Program-made: the position numbers and the translations under genes
The notes under the pieces: model-generated
Database searches by the model: none
What the model was told of the DNA's origin: nothing
The model's input: only the letters and a program-made list of their open reading frames with translations
Origin: Quillaja saponaria
Taxonomy: Eukaryota; Streptophyta; Magnoliopsida; Fabales; Quillajaceae
Assembly (NCBI GenBank): GCA_029379385.1
Contig: CM055605.1
Coordinates: 13,365,001 to 13,429,000, forward strand
Length of the DNA: 64,000 bases
Direction of reading: 5' to 3'
In this document: piece after piece, positions 48,641-59,040 of the stretch
How positions within the stretch are numbered: the stretch's first letter is position 1
Layout of the letters: each line of letters starts with the position of its first letter

Positions 48641-49565
48641 AGGAAATCTATGGTGTCCGATCTATTGAGCTTAATTTGGTCGTAGACAAAGAATTACATG
48701 ATAAAATCCATGATGACCAAATATATAGTCTCTATTGATAGAAGAAGACTCTCATAACGAGGAAACAATTTAAGAAATAAATATAGAAGAAAAACCATAA
48801 CCTCTTGAGTTTCAAATAGCCACTAGGTTTTATATGTATAAAGATCTCCACGTGACCAACTCCTCCATCACCTTCCTTAGCATCATACCTCCTCAATTAC
48901 CAAGCAAGATTTCCAAAGCCAAGTGTCGTTGAGCGCACGTTCTAATTACTTTCATATATTGCCAAGCTTGAGGGCATTATGAATCAAGACCCATATATAG
49001 TGTTATATGACACTTATTATGAACGAAAGTTGCCCGTTTAGAAGCACTTTTTCAACAGTCAATCCAACGACTATAAATCAAGCGCTTCAAGGGAGGCAAC
49101 CCAAGTTTCTAAATTTTTGTCATTTTCTTTTAAATTTATGTTTTATTCCTTATAAGGAATTTTCTCATTAAGTATTGTTTATTTTTAATAGGTATAGGTT
49201 AATTTATGGGAAACCATGTCATCTACCAGTAGAACTTGAGCATCATGCTTTTTGGGAATGATAATTATGATAATGCAAGGATTTACAAGGAAAAGACTAA
49301 GGCATTCCATGATAAAATTATTTTGAGAAAAGAATTTCAAATTGGACAAAAAATTCTCTTGTTTCATTCATGACTAAAGCTCTTTCCAAGTTAGTTACGT
49401 TCTCGATGGATTGGACCCTTTGTTGTTACTAATATCTTTCCTTATGGTGCAGTTGAAATTCAAAGGTTAGAAACAAACTAAGTGTTCAAGGTGAATGAAC
49501 AACAGTTGAAATCTTTCTATGAAGGTTTTAAGGAAGTGGTTCACTTGGTCGAACCTACATTTGAT
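48641..49565 (+). pseudogene. Athila/Tat-like residual pol: integrase C-terminus
   Basis: After a non-coding stretch, 49270-49565 encodes the end of an integrase: [18 protein letters not shown], a SRWIGPFVVTNIFPYGAVEI block, then FKVNEQQLKSFYEG, the usual carboxy end before the 3' tract. Protease, RT, RNase H and the integrase core are missing, so about 3 kb was deleted. Stops remain at several points. Confidence 0.7.
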
Positions 49566-51156
49566 TGATGAGCACAGAGTCAAGCAGACATTAAACAAAA
49601 GCATTGATTGGGAGGTAACCCAACAAAAAAAGAAAAACGTAAAACCATATTTGCTTTCTTCTTTCACTTTCTCTTTTCTTTTCATCCTTTATTTTAGTAC
49701 ATGCGTGATTTTTCTTCTTCTCTTTCTTACTTTGATGTCTACATTAAGGACAATGCAGTGTTTAAATGTAAAGGGAGAATTTAGTGTTTCTTTTGCTCCT
49801 TTTCTTTTGCATACGAAACCTTAATTGTTTAGCTTTGTCTTTTGAACTCATAAGAGTTAATGAGAATATGTGTATTATAGTGAGATAAACTGAATGAATG
49901 TGTTAAATTGCAATTTCAAGCTTACTTAGTTTATTAACTTTGAAAGCTTGTAATGCTGACTTAGCAGTTGTTTTACCTTTGTGAGCTTTTGAGCATTCAA
50001 CATGTCTTCTTTGTTGAGTGTTATTCATTCAATGTGTGGTGCATCTCTAGAACTTGCTTCATATCTTGTTAAGACTACATTTAAATTGCATGTATGCATG
50101 AAAGCGATAAAGGCACTTAGGATTTTAACCATTTAAGCCAAAACAAGCTAGCCTTATTCATGATGATTCACTAGTGAGCCTGTTTTGAGCTTTTTTTTTT
50201 TTTTTTTTTTTCCCTTTTAATCCATGTTTGTGAACCTAAACCTTTCATATGTTCCCTTTTTCCCTAGCCAAGGAATAGTAGAGCATGTGTACCTTATTAT
50301 AAACATTGGGTTATGGTTGGAATTCATGAGAAAAGTTGTTATATGATGGGAATTGATTGTAAATTGTACCATTCGGTTATCAAGAAAAAAGAAGAATAAT
50401 TCCAAGTTGTTTATGAAAAAAAAAAAAAAAAAAAAAAAAGTAATGACCAAAATGTGTATAAGGTGGAAAAGGAAGAAAGAAAGTGCTCCCTTTTGTTTTT
50501 AAGTAATATCATGTTATGGGAACTTGAAAATCAAAGGAAGCTCGGTATTTGTGCTTAATTCCTTATGATGAATTCGTGAACATTAAGCTTATATGCTATT
50601 AAGTTCAATATCTTTTTATGCTCTACTAGTTTCTTTGAGTTTTTTTTTTTTCTTTTTTTTAAACCTTTTATTTACCTTTTTCTTACTTACTCTTTTAGCC
50701 TAGCCCCATTACAACCTTGAATAAAGACCTTTTGATTCATGTTATGCATGTGATACTTTGTTAGTGGAGATAAGATTGAAAAGCAAACTTGTAGATCATA
50801 ACATTGATTGAATTTGAGTTTAAAACACTTTTAAGGCATAAACACTTGAGTGTTGGAGTGTATACCAATGAGAGGACCTGTTATTTTGGTATGACATGTA
50901 TTTATTTAAGTTTTTAAACTAAGATTGTTAAGTGTTCAAATTCATGAAATATTCTTGCTTATACTCTTTGAGATTGTTGGGAGATTAGAAGTGGAGTTGA
51001 GTGCTTAGAAGATTTACTGTTTAGTTATTGTTTTCTAATACTTAGGTTTCTTTTCTTTTACAATTTTTCAATTTTTGATTTTGAACATTGTTAGTTTCAA
51101 CTTTGTCTTTTCTTTTCCTTGCTCGAGGATGTGCAAGTACTAAGTGTGGGGGAATT
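49566..51156 (+). other. Non-coding 3' tract and polypurine tract
   Basis: Counterpart of 7344-8839: shares CCCCATTACAA, AAAGACCTT, TGATTCATGTTATGCAT and GGAGATAAGAT-like blocks. It holds a T22 tract at 50190-50211 and an A22 tract at 50417-50438. It ends with AAGTGTGGGGGAATT at about 51142-51156, the purine primer before the LTR. Open frames here (such as 49519-49824) are not supported. Confidence 0.65.
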
Positions 51157-52698
51157 TGATACACTCATATTTGTCTTAGTCTTTTATGTATATTTATGTC
51201 TTACTTTAGTTTACTTATCTTGTATTGTATAAAACTATGCTTTGTAGACATAAAGAGTAAAATGAAGCTTTTAAGCATGTAATGGAGCTAAGAACTAGAA
51301 TGAGCACATCAAGACAAATCTGAATTGATGAAGTGCAAATCCTAATTGGACTAGGAATCTTCATAGCAATAAGTATTTCTACATGAGGAATCCAACTTTG
51401 GCAAGGAATTTTATTAGGATTAGGATTGAAAGAAGATCACAAGATCAGATTAGAAAATTCAAATTTTGGATAGAATAGGAAGTGCAAATCTGATTAAGGA
51501 ATTAGATCTTAAGTAGGAAAAGACTTCTTATTGTTTAGGAGTCATTTCTACCCTTATACTCTATAAATAGAGGAGGTATAGGTCTGATTGAGAAGTACTC
51601 TTACATGCACTTTTCTTCATCTCTCTCAAAATTTCAACAATGAAAAAAATATTTTCTTTTTAAGTCATGATGATGCTAGCTTAAGTTTTTGTTCAATTGC
51701 AAGAGGTAAGTAATCTTGACTTATGAAGCTACTATGAGAATATGTTTTTAAGATGAAATCTGATGTTATACACATTGCTTAATGATTATGTGTTTTAGTT
51801 TATTATGATGTACACATGATAGATTGATACATGTAATTTGATGCTAGTTAATTGATTAATGTCTTTGCATGGTTAATTAAAATGAGTAGTAAAAGTAGCA
51901 CTTGAATTAAATATGAGTTTATTTGAGTGTTGCTTGGAAAATCTGATCTAGATTAAGTTAATGCCGCTTATGTGTTAATTGTTTAAAATCAATTGCACCT
52001 ATCTAATTCGTAATGCTTTCACGTAATTAAATCTATAAAGCTTGATGAAGGTTATTATGTGATTAGTTTTAGTTTTTCCGCTTGACCTAATTAACAAAGA
52101 GGTAAGGATAGGTAGGAAAGACTTATTTTCATGGTTGATTTGCATGCATATGTGTATATTCATATTGGTATTTATTTTGTTTTCAATGATTAATAACTCA
52201 TGAATCTTGATGAAAACTTCTTTGCAATTGAGTCTTACACGTCTTTGGTTGTTTGCTTAGTTTAGTAAATTTCTACCGAATTTTTTTTTTTACATTTAAA
52301 ATTTAATTCTCTTGTTTTTCTTGCTTACTTAGCTATTTTAATTTAATTTAGGTTAAAGATCAAGACCCCATTTATTTACTTTGTTGTTTTGAGTGCATAT
52401 TAGTTAGTTTGCTATATTTATAGCATATTATCAGCACAACCTATTTTAGAACTCCATTCATTTTTATACATCTGTTTTGTTTTATATTTTCTTGTATTAG
52501 TTTGACTTACTTTTATTGCTCATTATAGTATTTGGCTTAGGATCAATACTTGAACCTCTTGTGCTCTTTTGCTTTGGTTCAATTTAATTAAATAAGAACT
52601 ACTTGCTTGAGTTAAATTTGATTAACTTAATTGTTTCTCTATGGGATTGATACCCTAGTTAGTTAGGTTTCAATTTGGTGAACATCGACGACTCATCA
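51157..52698 (+). repeat. 3' LTR of the deleted Athila/Tat-like element
   Basis: It starts TGATACACTCAT after the polypurine tract and ends GACGACTCATCA (TG...CA), 1542 bases. The matching 5' LTR is not in the expected place upstream of 48350. Near the end GGGATTGATACCCTAGTTAG resembles the 5'-untranslated part of the other family LTR (GGGATCGACCTCTATTTACC). Confidence 0.75.
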
Positions 52699-53290
52699 TT
52701 AATGCATGTTTAGTTTTCAATTGTTTATGTTATATTGTACTTAATGCTTGTAATTGATTGATCATCAATTGGATTGATTAGGAACACTAAACTTAGCTTA
52801 ATGGGAATGTTAATTTTAGGATTAGCCTTAGACAATATAGCCTATGATTGGATTTTTCATCAATTGGATGATTGGATTTGTTAAAGAGATAGGAATATAC
52901 TATTTTTAGTGATAGGTAACCAGATTAGATTGGTTCTTAATGAATTTGTCTTAGTATAATTCAAAGACGAATATAGTGTGTTAAGCTAAGGGAAATATTC
53001 AATTATAAGACATAGGAATATACTTGTGATTGCTTATGAAAACTAGGTTAACAATTGGAACTATTGCATAATTGATTAAAAGTAAGGAAAACATAAGTAG
53101 AGTGTGAGGGATATTGTGACCCTAGGTGTTAGTTTAATAAGTTTACATAAATTGCTTACTTAGTTAAGAATTCCATCATTCAAAAATCCATTGGCTTGAT
53201 TAAATTTGATTGCATAAATATTGGTACTTAACTATAAAGTGGTTTAGTTCTTCATGAAATGAACTTGATTTAATCATTATACTACTTGCA
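52699..53290 (+). repeat. LTR copy C, right part only
   Basis: It resembles the right halves of copies A and B (TTAATGCTTGTAATTGATTG; GACATAGGAATATAC; AACTAGGTTAACAATT). The left half is missing and it starts directly after the LTR ending at 52698. Confidence 0.5.
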
Positions 53291-53299
53291 ACGATGCAT

Positions 53300-53940
53300 T
53301 CACTTGCATTACAAAATTTGTGTCATCTGTTCTCGTCATACCGAGATATAGGTGCATTTAGCATCTACCTCTCTTTTTTTATGCCATGCTTAGGCTCGTC
53401 CATCACTTACTTCATACCCAGGTTAGGCTGGTGGATCAAAGCTTTCTTTGCTTCTTTGGCATTTGTAAACTTTTATGCCCTACACATAAGTTCTTTCATA
53501 GTCTTGGGCATTATCTTACTCAAATTGTAGTAGAAGGAGGACTTTCTCAGGCCAACTTTCATTCATGGTTGTCATGATCAGTTGTGGACTGGCTTCCCCG
53601 AATTCTAGGTTGTTGAGTTAAAACAAGTCTTAAAGTCTTTCAAGGATTCTTCCTCCTTCTGCCTTACAGCCAGCATATAGGTTGCTTCTTTCTTTTAATG
53701 CTTGTTAGATATGAAATATCTTTTGAAGAGGAGAACCCTTAAGCGTAGTGGCAAAAGTTTGGCACATTATTAGTTCCAAGATTTTATGAAGAAGTTAGGG
53801 ATTTAAAACCAATCACAAAATCATCAAGATCATAGGTTCTGTGGTGCTGTTTTAGTGGAGGGATTTTCACCTAGGAAGGATGTGGAATTCTAACATTTTT
53901 GAGAAAATGATGATTCAAGAAAATAAGTTTGGGACATGGC
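53300..53940 (-). pseudogene. Ty3/gypsy gag, 3' part (split by the MULE)
   Basis: On the minus strand a capsid protein can be read with frame changes: FLNHHFPKNVRIPHPS near 53920, a YDLDDFVIGFKSLTS block near 53820, ESLKDFKTCFN near 53660, LEFGEASPQLIMTTM near 53590, and NLSKIMPKTMKELMCRA with KFTNAKEAKKALI near 53500-53440. These match the common plant 'retrotransposon gag' domain. The N-terminal part of the same gene lies at 58540-58852, beyond the Mutator-like insertion. The short plus-strand frames over this region (53294-53577) are shadows. Confidence 0.75.
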
Positions 53941-53950
53941 AGGGCCATTA

Positions 53951-54260
53951 GTAGTGGGGGTTTTGGACAAAAGGGTCCAAATTGTATAATTTTTGTACAA
54001 AATGGTAAATTTTTTACTTTAATAGCCAGAATAAGGTAAACTCTGAAACTGCATTTTCAAAAAGCGATTTCTGGGTCCAACTAAGCATGCCATGTCATCC
54101 AATGGACCCTACAGCACACACCTCACGAGCAAACACGACCACGTTGGATGTGGCCTGAAACTGGCTTTTGCTAATTTTTGTCCCCACCGGACGGTGCCGT
54201 AGGGGACAATTCTTTGTTTGAAACTAGCTTTTGTAAAGCCGGTTTCCAGACTATTGCAGG
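53951..54260 (+). repeat. Left terminal inverted repeat of the MULE
   Basis: Pairs with 58240-58526. The inner part contains a GAAACTGGCTTTTG motif, a GTCCCCACCGG...GGGGACAAT palindrome-like block and TGTAAAGCCGGTTTCC. It is GC-richer than its surroundings. Confidence 0.75.
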
Positions 54261-55091
54261 CCTAGCCTGCAATGGTGCATCGCTAGGCTGCGCAGAAGGC
54301 CCCCCTTTCAATAATCGTAGGCACATTTTTCTTCCACACATAAGCAATAGACGTACAATAATTTCTCCAACCTCCAATAATTTTCTCCTCCCCTCTATAT
54401 TCAAAGTCCCTCTCCTCCAATAAATGCACACCTTCATATTTAGATCCTTGAATTTTTTATGAGTTTTTGAAATTTTTTATAAATATATGATAATTTATAA
54501 GTGAGTTTTTGTGAAATATATGATAATTTTATTGTATGATATTTTTAAATTTAAAATATATAGGTCATTTTTAATTTATAGTAGATAAGATTTTATAATA
54601 TACCGTGATATGTTAATTTATATATTTACTAGTTTATAATCTCTATTCCCTTTTCGCCCCTGTACTGCCTCCTTTTCACGTCTATCCTCCATTCTCACTG
54701 GCCTTCCCCCGCCTTCTGCTCCACTTTTCACTTTCTCGTGTCTGCCCGTTTTTCCCTTTTCCCTTTGGGTCTTTTTCGCCTTTCCGCTTTTTGCTCATTT
54801 TTTCCTTCTCATAGTATCTATCATAAATGTTTTATTATAGTTTATGATCTTTTAAAAATTTTAAAATTCATGATATTGCCAAATTTTTACATTTTACTAT
54901 ATTTTTTTAATTTAAAGTATATAATTTTTAAACTTATTTGAAATGATTTAGTAAAAAGAAAAAATATTAAATTATTTTAAAAATTAATGGAACACACTTA
55001 TATTAATCAAATACATATTATAAGTACTATAATTTATTTAGAAAAACTTGCCACACATTGGCGATAATGAAATAAATATGTGTGTCATTAT

Positions 55092-55784
55092 TTAACAACA
55101 TGCTGGCAAAGTCGATGGAAGAAAATTATGAACGAAATCATCATCACAATCACTGTCAAGGTAGTCAGACAGGTTATCATCACTCTCATATTGTGCATCA
55201 ATTTCAACTTCCATCATCGTCAGAGTTCTTAACTCGTCTTGCCGAGCAGCTCCTTCATGCCAGGCATGATACTTATCTAGTTTTCGATTCATCTGGTTAA
55301 TTTCGGACTTTAGTCTTTCAATCACATAAGCTATTTTACCTTGTGTTGAACGAGGTAAAGTTGCAGATATCGCTTTTGGGACTGACAGCTTGTGTAATCT
55401 ACAATATGATTCCATCTCGCACCTTATCTCCCACCATCTAATGTACTCAGGTTCCTTTGCCCAAACTACCTAATTTTCTTGTAAGGCATTAGTAACTGGT
55501 TCGACAATTATATGATCAGCAATATTTCCACTATTGGTAGAATATATAGGGACGCGTTGAAACTCTCTTTTCGATCCATACTATGTAACATCATTCAGAT
55601 CAGTATACTTGTCTACACGATGAAGACGTTGTCTCGGTGTTAATGGCTCAGGTCTGGTTCTAGTTGATGATCTGTGACCACCACAACGTCCATGACAGCC
55701 ACAATGTGAGCATGATTTTCTTGTTATCGAGTGTGAGTTTCTAATAAGAAACGGTTGTTTGATGTTTTCAACTCTGATGACCAA
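55092..55784 (-). pseudogene. Unrecognised reading frame in the MULE (coiled-coil-like, acidic C-terminus)
   Basis: I do not recognise this protein. From 55784 to 55581 it encodes a Cys/His/Gly-rich patch (CSHCGCHGRCGGH), then RPEPLTPRQRLHRVDKYTDL before a stop. The same frame region continues to 55415-55092, which reads IAYVIERLKSEINQMNRKLD, a likely short coiled coil, then a very acidic end (SDDNLSDYLDSDCDDDF). One further stop lies between the parts. It sits downstream of the PMD gene on the same strand, ~520 bases away, so it could be a second gene or a 3' exon of a PMD fusion. It does not match the parts of MULE transposases I know. Confidence 0.4.
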
Positions 55785-56302
55785 TTCTGTTTATATAAGC
55801 AAATATTTCTTGTTATCGTCAAAAAAATGTCACTTGAATATATACTGAAGTAGTCAAAGATTTAATGCATGAGTGTAAAGTAATGTCAGCATGTTTGTTC
55901 ACACGTAAAGTAATGTTAGCCTGTCCATTTACTGTTTAAATGCTTTATAATTGAAAATACGTGAACGAGTAGTCATTTCATAAAAAGATTACGTACCTCA
56001 TTTTAATTATTACATGCTTCATTATAAAGTGATGCTAGCATGTCTGTTTATTAAAACAATACTTGAAGATTTATGTAATAATTTCAGTATTTAAGATAAT
56101 AATAATTATTAGACAATTGAAAATTTACACCTTGAAGTGGTGGGGGGTTTGGCAGACCCCTACTTGTTTATTAATAAGTAAATTCTAATTTACAAGTATA
56201 ACTAAATTAAAACATAAACCAGGAAGACTCTTCCCATTACAAGTAACAAACACAAAAATTAAAAATTAAAAAACTTAAATAAGGATTTTGGGCAATAATG
56301 GT

Positions 56303-57190
56303 CTACAAAAAATGACCCCCTGTACCACATGGGTGTGGTCTTCTCCTCCTTGTCAGGTTTCGCTTAGGTGGTACATCAGACCTGTCACCAAGATCTTATG
56401 ACTGAGGTATGTCATCAGCACCGCTAAATCCTTTCTCAGCTTGCACACCTGAACCCATACTCGGGTCATATGATGCAGGTGTACTACAATACTGAAAATA
56501 TGGCACCTGCGGTATGGGAGAGTTCAAAACCTCGCTTGATTGTTGTGCATAGTCCGGCATAAGCTGATGATACATAGATGAACTACTGGCCATATAAGGA
56601 GGTGGAGACATATGTGCTGGAGATGAAATATACACATCTGATGGTCGGACATCAGCTTCAACACGTCCATAAAATACCGACGGTCCAGAGACATCAGTCT
56701 TACTGCGTCCGCGACGTTATGATGACAATGATGATGATGATGTCGAATTAGTAGAATAGGAAGGAGCTGGATCAGCATGGATAAGACCAACTCGTGTAAG
56801 ATATCTCATACTGATACGTCTATACCACTCATTATACTCGGGTGTATGAACAGCATGACCATGTGCAACTCCTCGAAGATCACCTGTCTGGACCAGATTG
56901 TATCTCATGGCCCAAATGGCTATGTGGTTAGTACGTAGCCAACAGTAGTCTGTGACGCCCCGTCCCCGAAGATCACATTTGTGTAAGGTTTGATCGGCCT
57001 CAATGTCAGTAGGGTTTTTTGGTATAGGTTGCTGATATCCAAACTAATGCATTACCCTATCCACTTTCTGATACTCAACAATATGAAAACATATTAAAGG
57101 TACTTTAGCACCCAAAATATGCTGGTCTTGATAACAATAGGTTGGTATCAAGTGTCTCAGCTCATCATCAATGTAGGGTAGTGATATGAA
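56303..57190 (-). pseudogene. Plant mobile domain (PMD / MAIN-like) C-terminal exon, broken
   Basis: The exon starts after a good splice acceptor (GATTGCAG at 57198-57191) and reads FISLPYIDDELRHLIPTY, then VPLICFHIVEYQKVDRVM, FGYQQPIP, and LRTNHIAIWAMRYNLV, then EYNEWYRRISMRYLT. This order matches the C-terminal half of the plant mobile domain found in MAIN/MAIL proteins and in many plant transposons, including 'serine/threonine phosphatase 7 long form homolog' genes. A serine- and proline-rich linker and an arginine-rich end (RRRRPHPCGTGGHF) follow to TAG at 56303. Three in-frame stops (57044-57046, 56717-56719, 56396-56398) make it a pseudogene. The N-terminal exon(s) upstream to ~58050 are not recognisable. 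Confidence 0.75.
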
Positions 57191-57199
57191 CTGCAATCC

Positions 57200-58240
57200 A
57201 AAAATAGTGTCAATGTTTTAATAAATAAAACATTGCAACATGAATATGTTAAATGATACATAGATATAAGATAAACTTGTAATTATTGCAATTATCATAA
57301 ATGATACATAGATATAAGATAACTTATCATATCATAAATATACTAATTATTGCAATTATCATAAAAATTACAATTACAACAAATTTTTAATTATAACACA
57401 TAATATAATAAAAATGAATATTTCAACAATTATAATATAAAACTACTGCAAATATAGGTACATGCATACAACAATGATAAATATAACTTTCTATGAAATT
57501 AATTCTTCTTTATGACTTACCAGGTAAGAAGCAAATGAACAAAAAGGATTAACACCGGCAACGTGATTTCAACAATAATCCTAAAAAAACATAAATAAAC
57601 TTAGAATAATAAAATATATAAATCAATTTTAACATTAAATGGTTAATATAATTTTTACTTTTTAAAAAATTAAATGGTGTACGTAATTTAAATAATTATT
57701 GATTAAATATTACTAATTATAATAAATAATATAAATTAATCATAATATATATAATAATATATATGATTAAAATTTGTAAAAATATTAAATTGTAAATAAA
57801 ATTTTTAATAAGAAAATAATTTAATTTAATTAATAATAATAAAAATCATTTTTAAAATTAAAATTGTTATAACTTACCAAGATTTTGCTGTGAACAAAGA
57901 GTGAGAGAGATCAAAGAAGGAAGAATATGAAGATATTGAAGAAGGAGAGGGATGAAGATGATTACGGATGAGGAAATGAGAGATGATGCAGTTGAGCCTG
58001 TTGAAGGAGAGTTGTGTATTACAAGAATGAGGAAACGAGGGAGGTAAGTTTCTTTGGCGAAGTCTCTCTGTATTATAGAGAAGGGGGGGATGGGGAGGTC
58101 CATTATTGAAAATTTATGTTTACTACGCCCGCCTGGCACGGGTGGTGCGACGTGTCGTGGAGGACGTCTGAAACCGGCTTTACAAAAGCCGGTTTCAGTC
58201 TGCATCGCCATGCAGCGTTGCAAGCTAGCCTGCAATGCTA
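57200..58240 (-). other. MULE interior upstream of the PMD exon
   Basis: 57200-57860 is very AT-rich and looks like an intron of the PMD gene. 57870-58090 is purine-rich and could hold the 5' exon or leader. A TATA-like box (TATAATACAG on the minus strand near 58075) may be the promoter. No further domain is visible. Confidence 0.35.
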
Positions 58241-58526
58241 CAGACCTGAAACCTAGCCTACAATATTTGTCCCCGCGGGGGGACAAACTTTTAATGAAAC
58301 CGGCTTTTGAAAAGCTTGTTTCAGTCCTGATTTAATTAGGTCCGCGTGGCGCGTGAGGTGTGTGATCTGGGTAAATGGGGTGACATGGCATGCTTAGTCG
58401 GACACAAAAACCGATTTTTGAAAATACGGTTTCAAACTTTATCCTATTTTGGCTATTAAACTAAAAAAATTATCATTTTGTACAAAAATCATAGAATTTA
58501 GACCATTCTGTCCAAAAACCCACTAC
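58240..58526 (-). repeat. Right terminal inverted repeat of the MULE
   Basis: Pairs with 53951-54260. Just inside it, 58168-58198 is a perfect 14-base hairpin (CTGAAACCGGCTTT / AAAGCCGGTTTCAG), and 58267-58287 has a near-palindrome TTTGTCCCCGCGGGGGGACAAA. Confidence 0.75.
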
Positions 58527-58539
58527 TAGTGGGGATGGG

Positions 58540-58852
58540 CTACGTCTCCCAACCATATTCGAGATATCTCTTTGGTCCCCATCCTCAAGTTAGATCTATC
58601 TTCTAGTTGGGGAGCTTTTAGGTTATTAAGGTAAGGGGTAGGAGGAAGGTCTCCCAACGGCAATGTCAGTCACTCAAGCTAATAGAGATTCCAAAGCAGT
58701 CATGAGTGTCAAATATTGTCTCAAAGTAATCAGCGTGTCAAGGTGTTGGGGTTAGGAGATATTTCAGGCTTTGGTATTGGATCTTTTTCTGTCTTGGCTC
58801 TTAGTTGGTCAGGGGTTTCCATCTCCGAGGCCTGATGTTCAATAGTTGACAT
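58540..58852 (-). pseudogene. Ty3/gypsy gag, N-terminal part (split by the MULE)
   Basis: On the minus strand ATG at 58852-58850 starts a frame reading MSTIEHQASEMETPDQLRA, with proline- and lysine-rich sequence after it; stops follow. With 53300-53940 it makes up one gag gene, on either side of the MULE. Typical gag genes of this kind have such an N-terminal low-complexity region before the capsid domain. Confidence 0.6.
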
Positions 58853-59040
58853 AGTATTATGTGGCAATAGGTTCATGAAACTAAATCAAATAGTTTCCTA
58901 TGAACGGCACTAGTTTTCATGTAGGTTTTGTCAATGCTTTGGTCCTGCAATCTAGGTCGACTTGGGTGGCGAGCTGATGATCTCGGGCTAGATACCTATA
59001 AATGTGGACGGAATCAAGTCCGGATGTGAGCGCTAAAAAT
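58853..59040 (-). other. Leader and LTR end of the split gypsy element
   Basis: Upstream of the gag start the minus strand has ACTAGTGCCGTTCATAGGAA, which resembles the GGCGCCGTCTGTGGGAA site found after LTRs in many plant gypsy elements. Further up, GTCCGGATGTGAGCGC and TTTGATGATTAAGTTAG (plus strand, 59004-59060) correspond to the LTR-like sequence at 63490-63525 (GTCCGGGGTGAAC, CCGATGAATAAGTCAG). Confidence 0.4.

Larger units (their letters stand above)
53951..58526 (-). mobile_element. Mutator-like element (MULE) carrying a plant mobile domain gene
   Basis: The ends are long inverted repeats: left GTAGTGGGGGTTTTGGAC and right (reverse complement) GTAGTGGGTTTTTGGAC, similar at roughly four in five bases for ~150 bases and still recognisable for 250-300. 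Both contain TTTTTGTACAAAATG, AATAGCCA and GACTAAGCATGCCATG-like blocks. It interrupts a gypsy gag frame. The interior has two gene remnants on the minus strand but no visible MURA transposase, so it is non-autonomous. I could not find a convincing 9-bp target duplication (left flank GGGCCATTA, right TAGTGGGGA), so calling it a MULE rests on TIR length and cargo. Confidence 0.65.

Noticed and set aside
53294..53577. Hydrophobic plus-strand frames that look like a membrane protein
   Set aside because: They lie opposite a recognisable minus-strand gypsy gag, so they are antisense shadows.
54171..54437. Open frames in both strands with Cys/Gly-rich sequence
   Set aside because: They overlap the GC-rich inverted repeat of the MULE; open by composition, no domain.
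57867..58335. Overlapping frames on both strands at the right MULE end
   Set aside because: Mostly TIR and subterminal sequence; no recognised domain. A true 5' exon of the PMD gene could lie here but cannot be defined.
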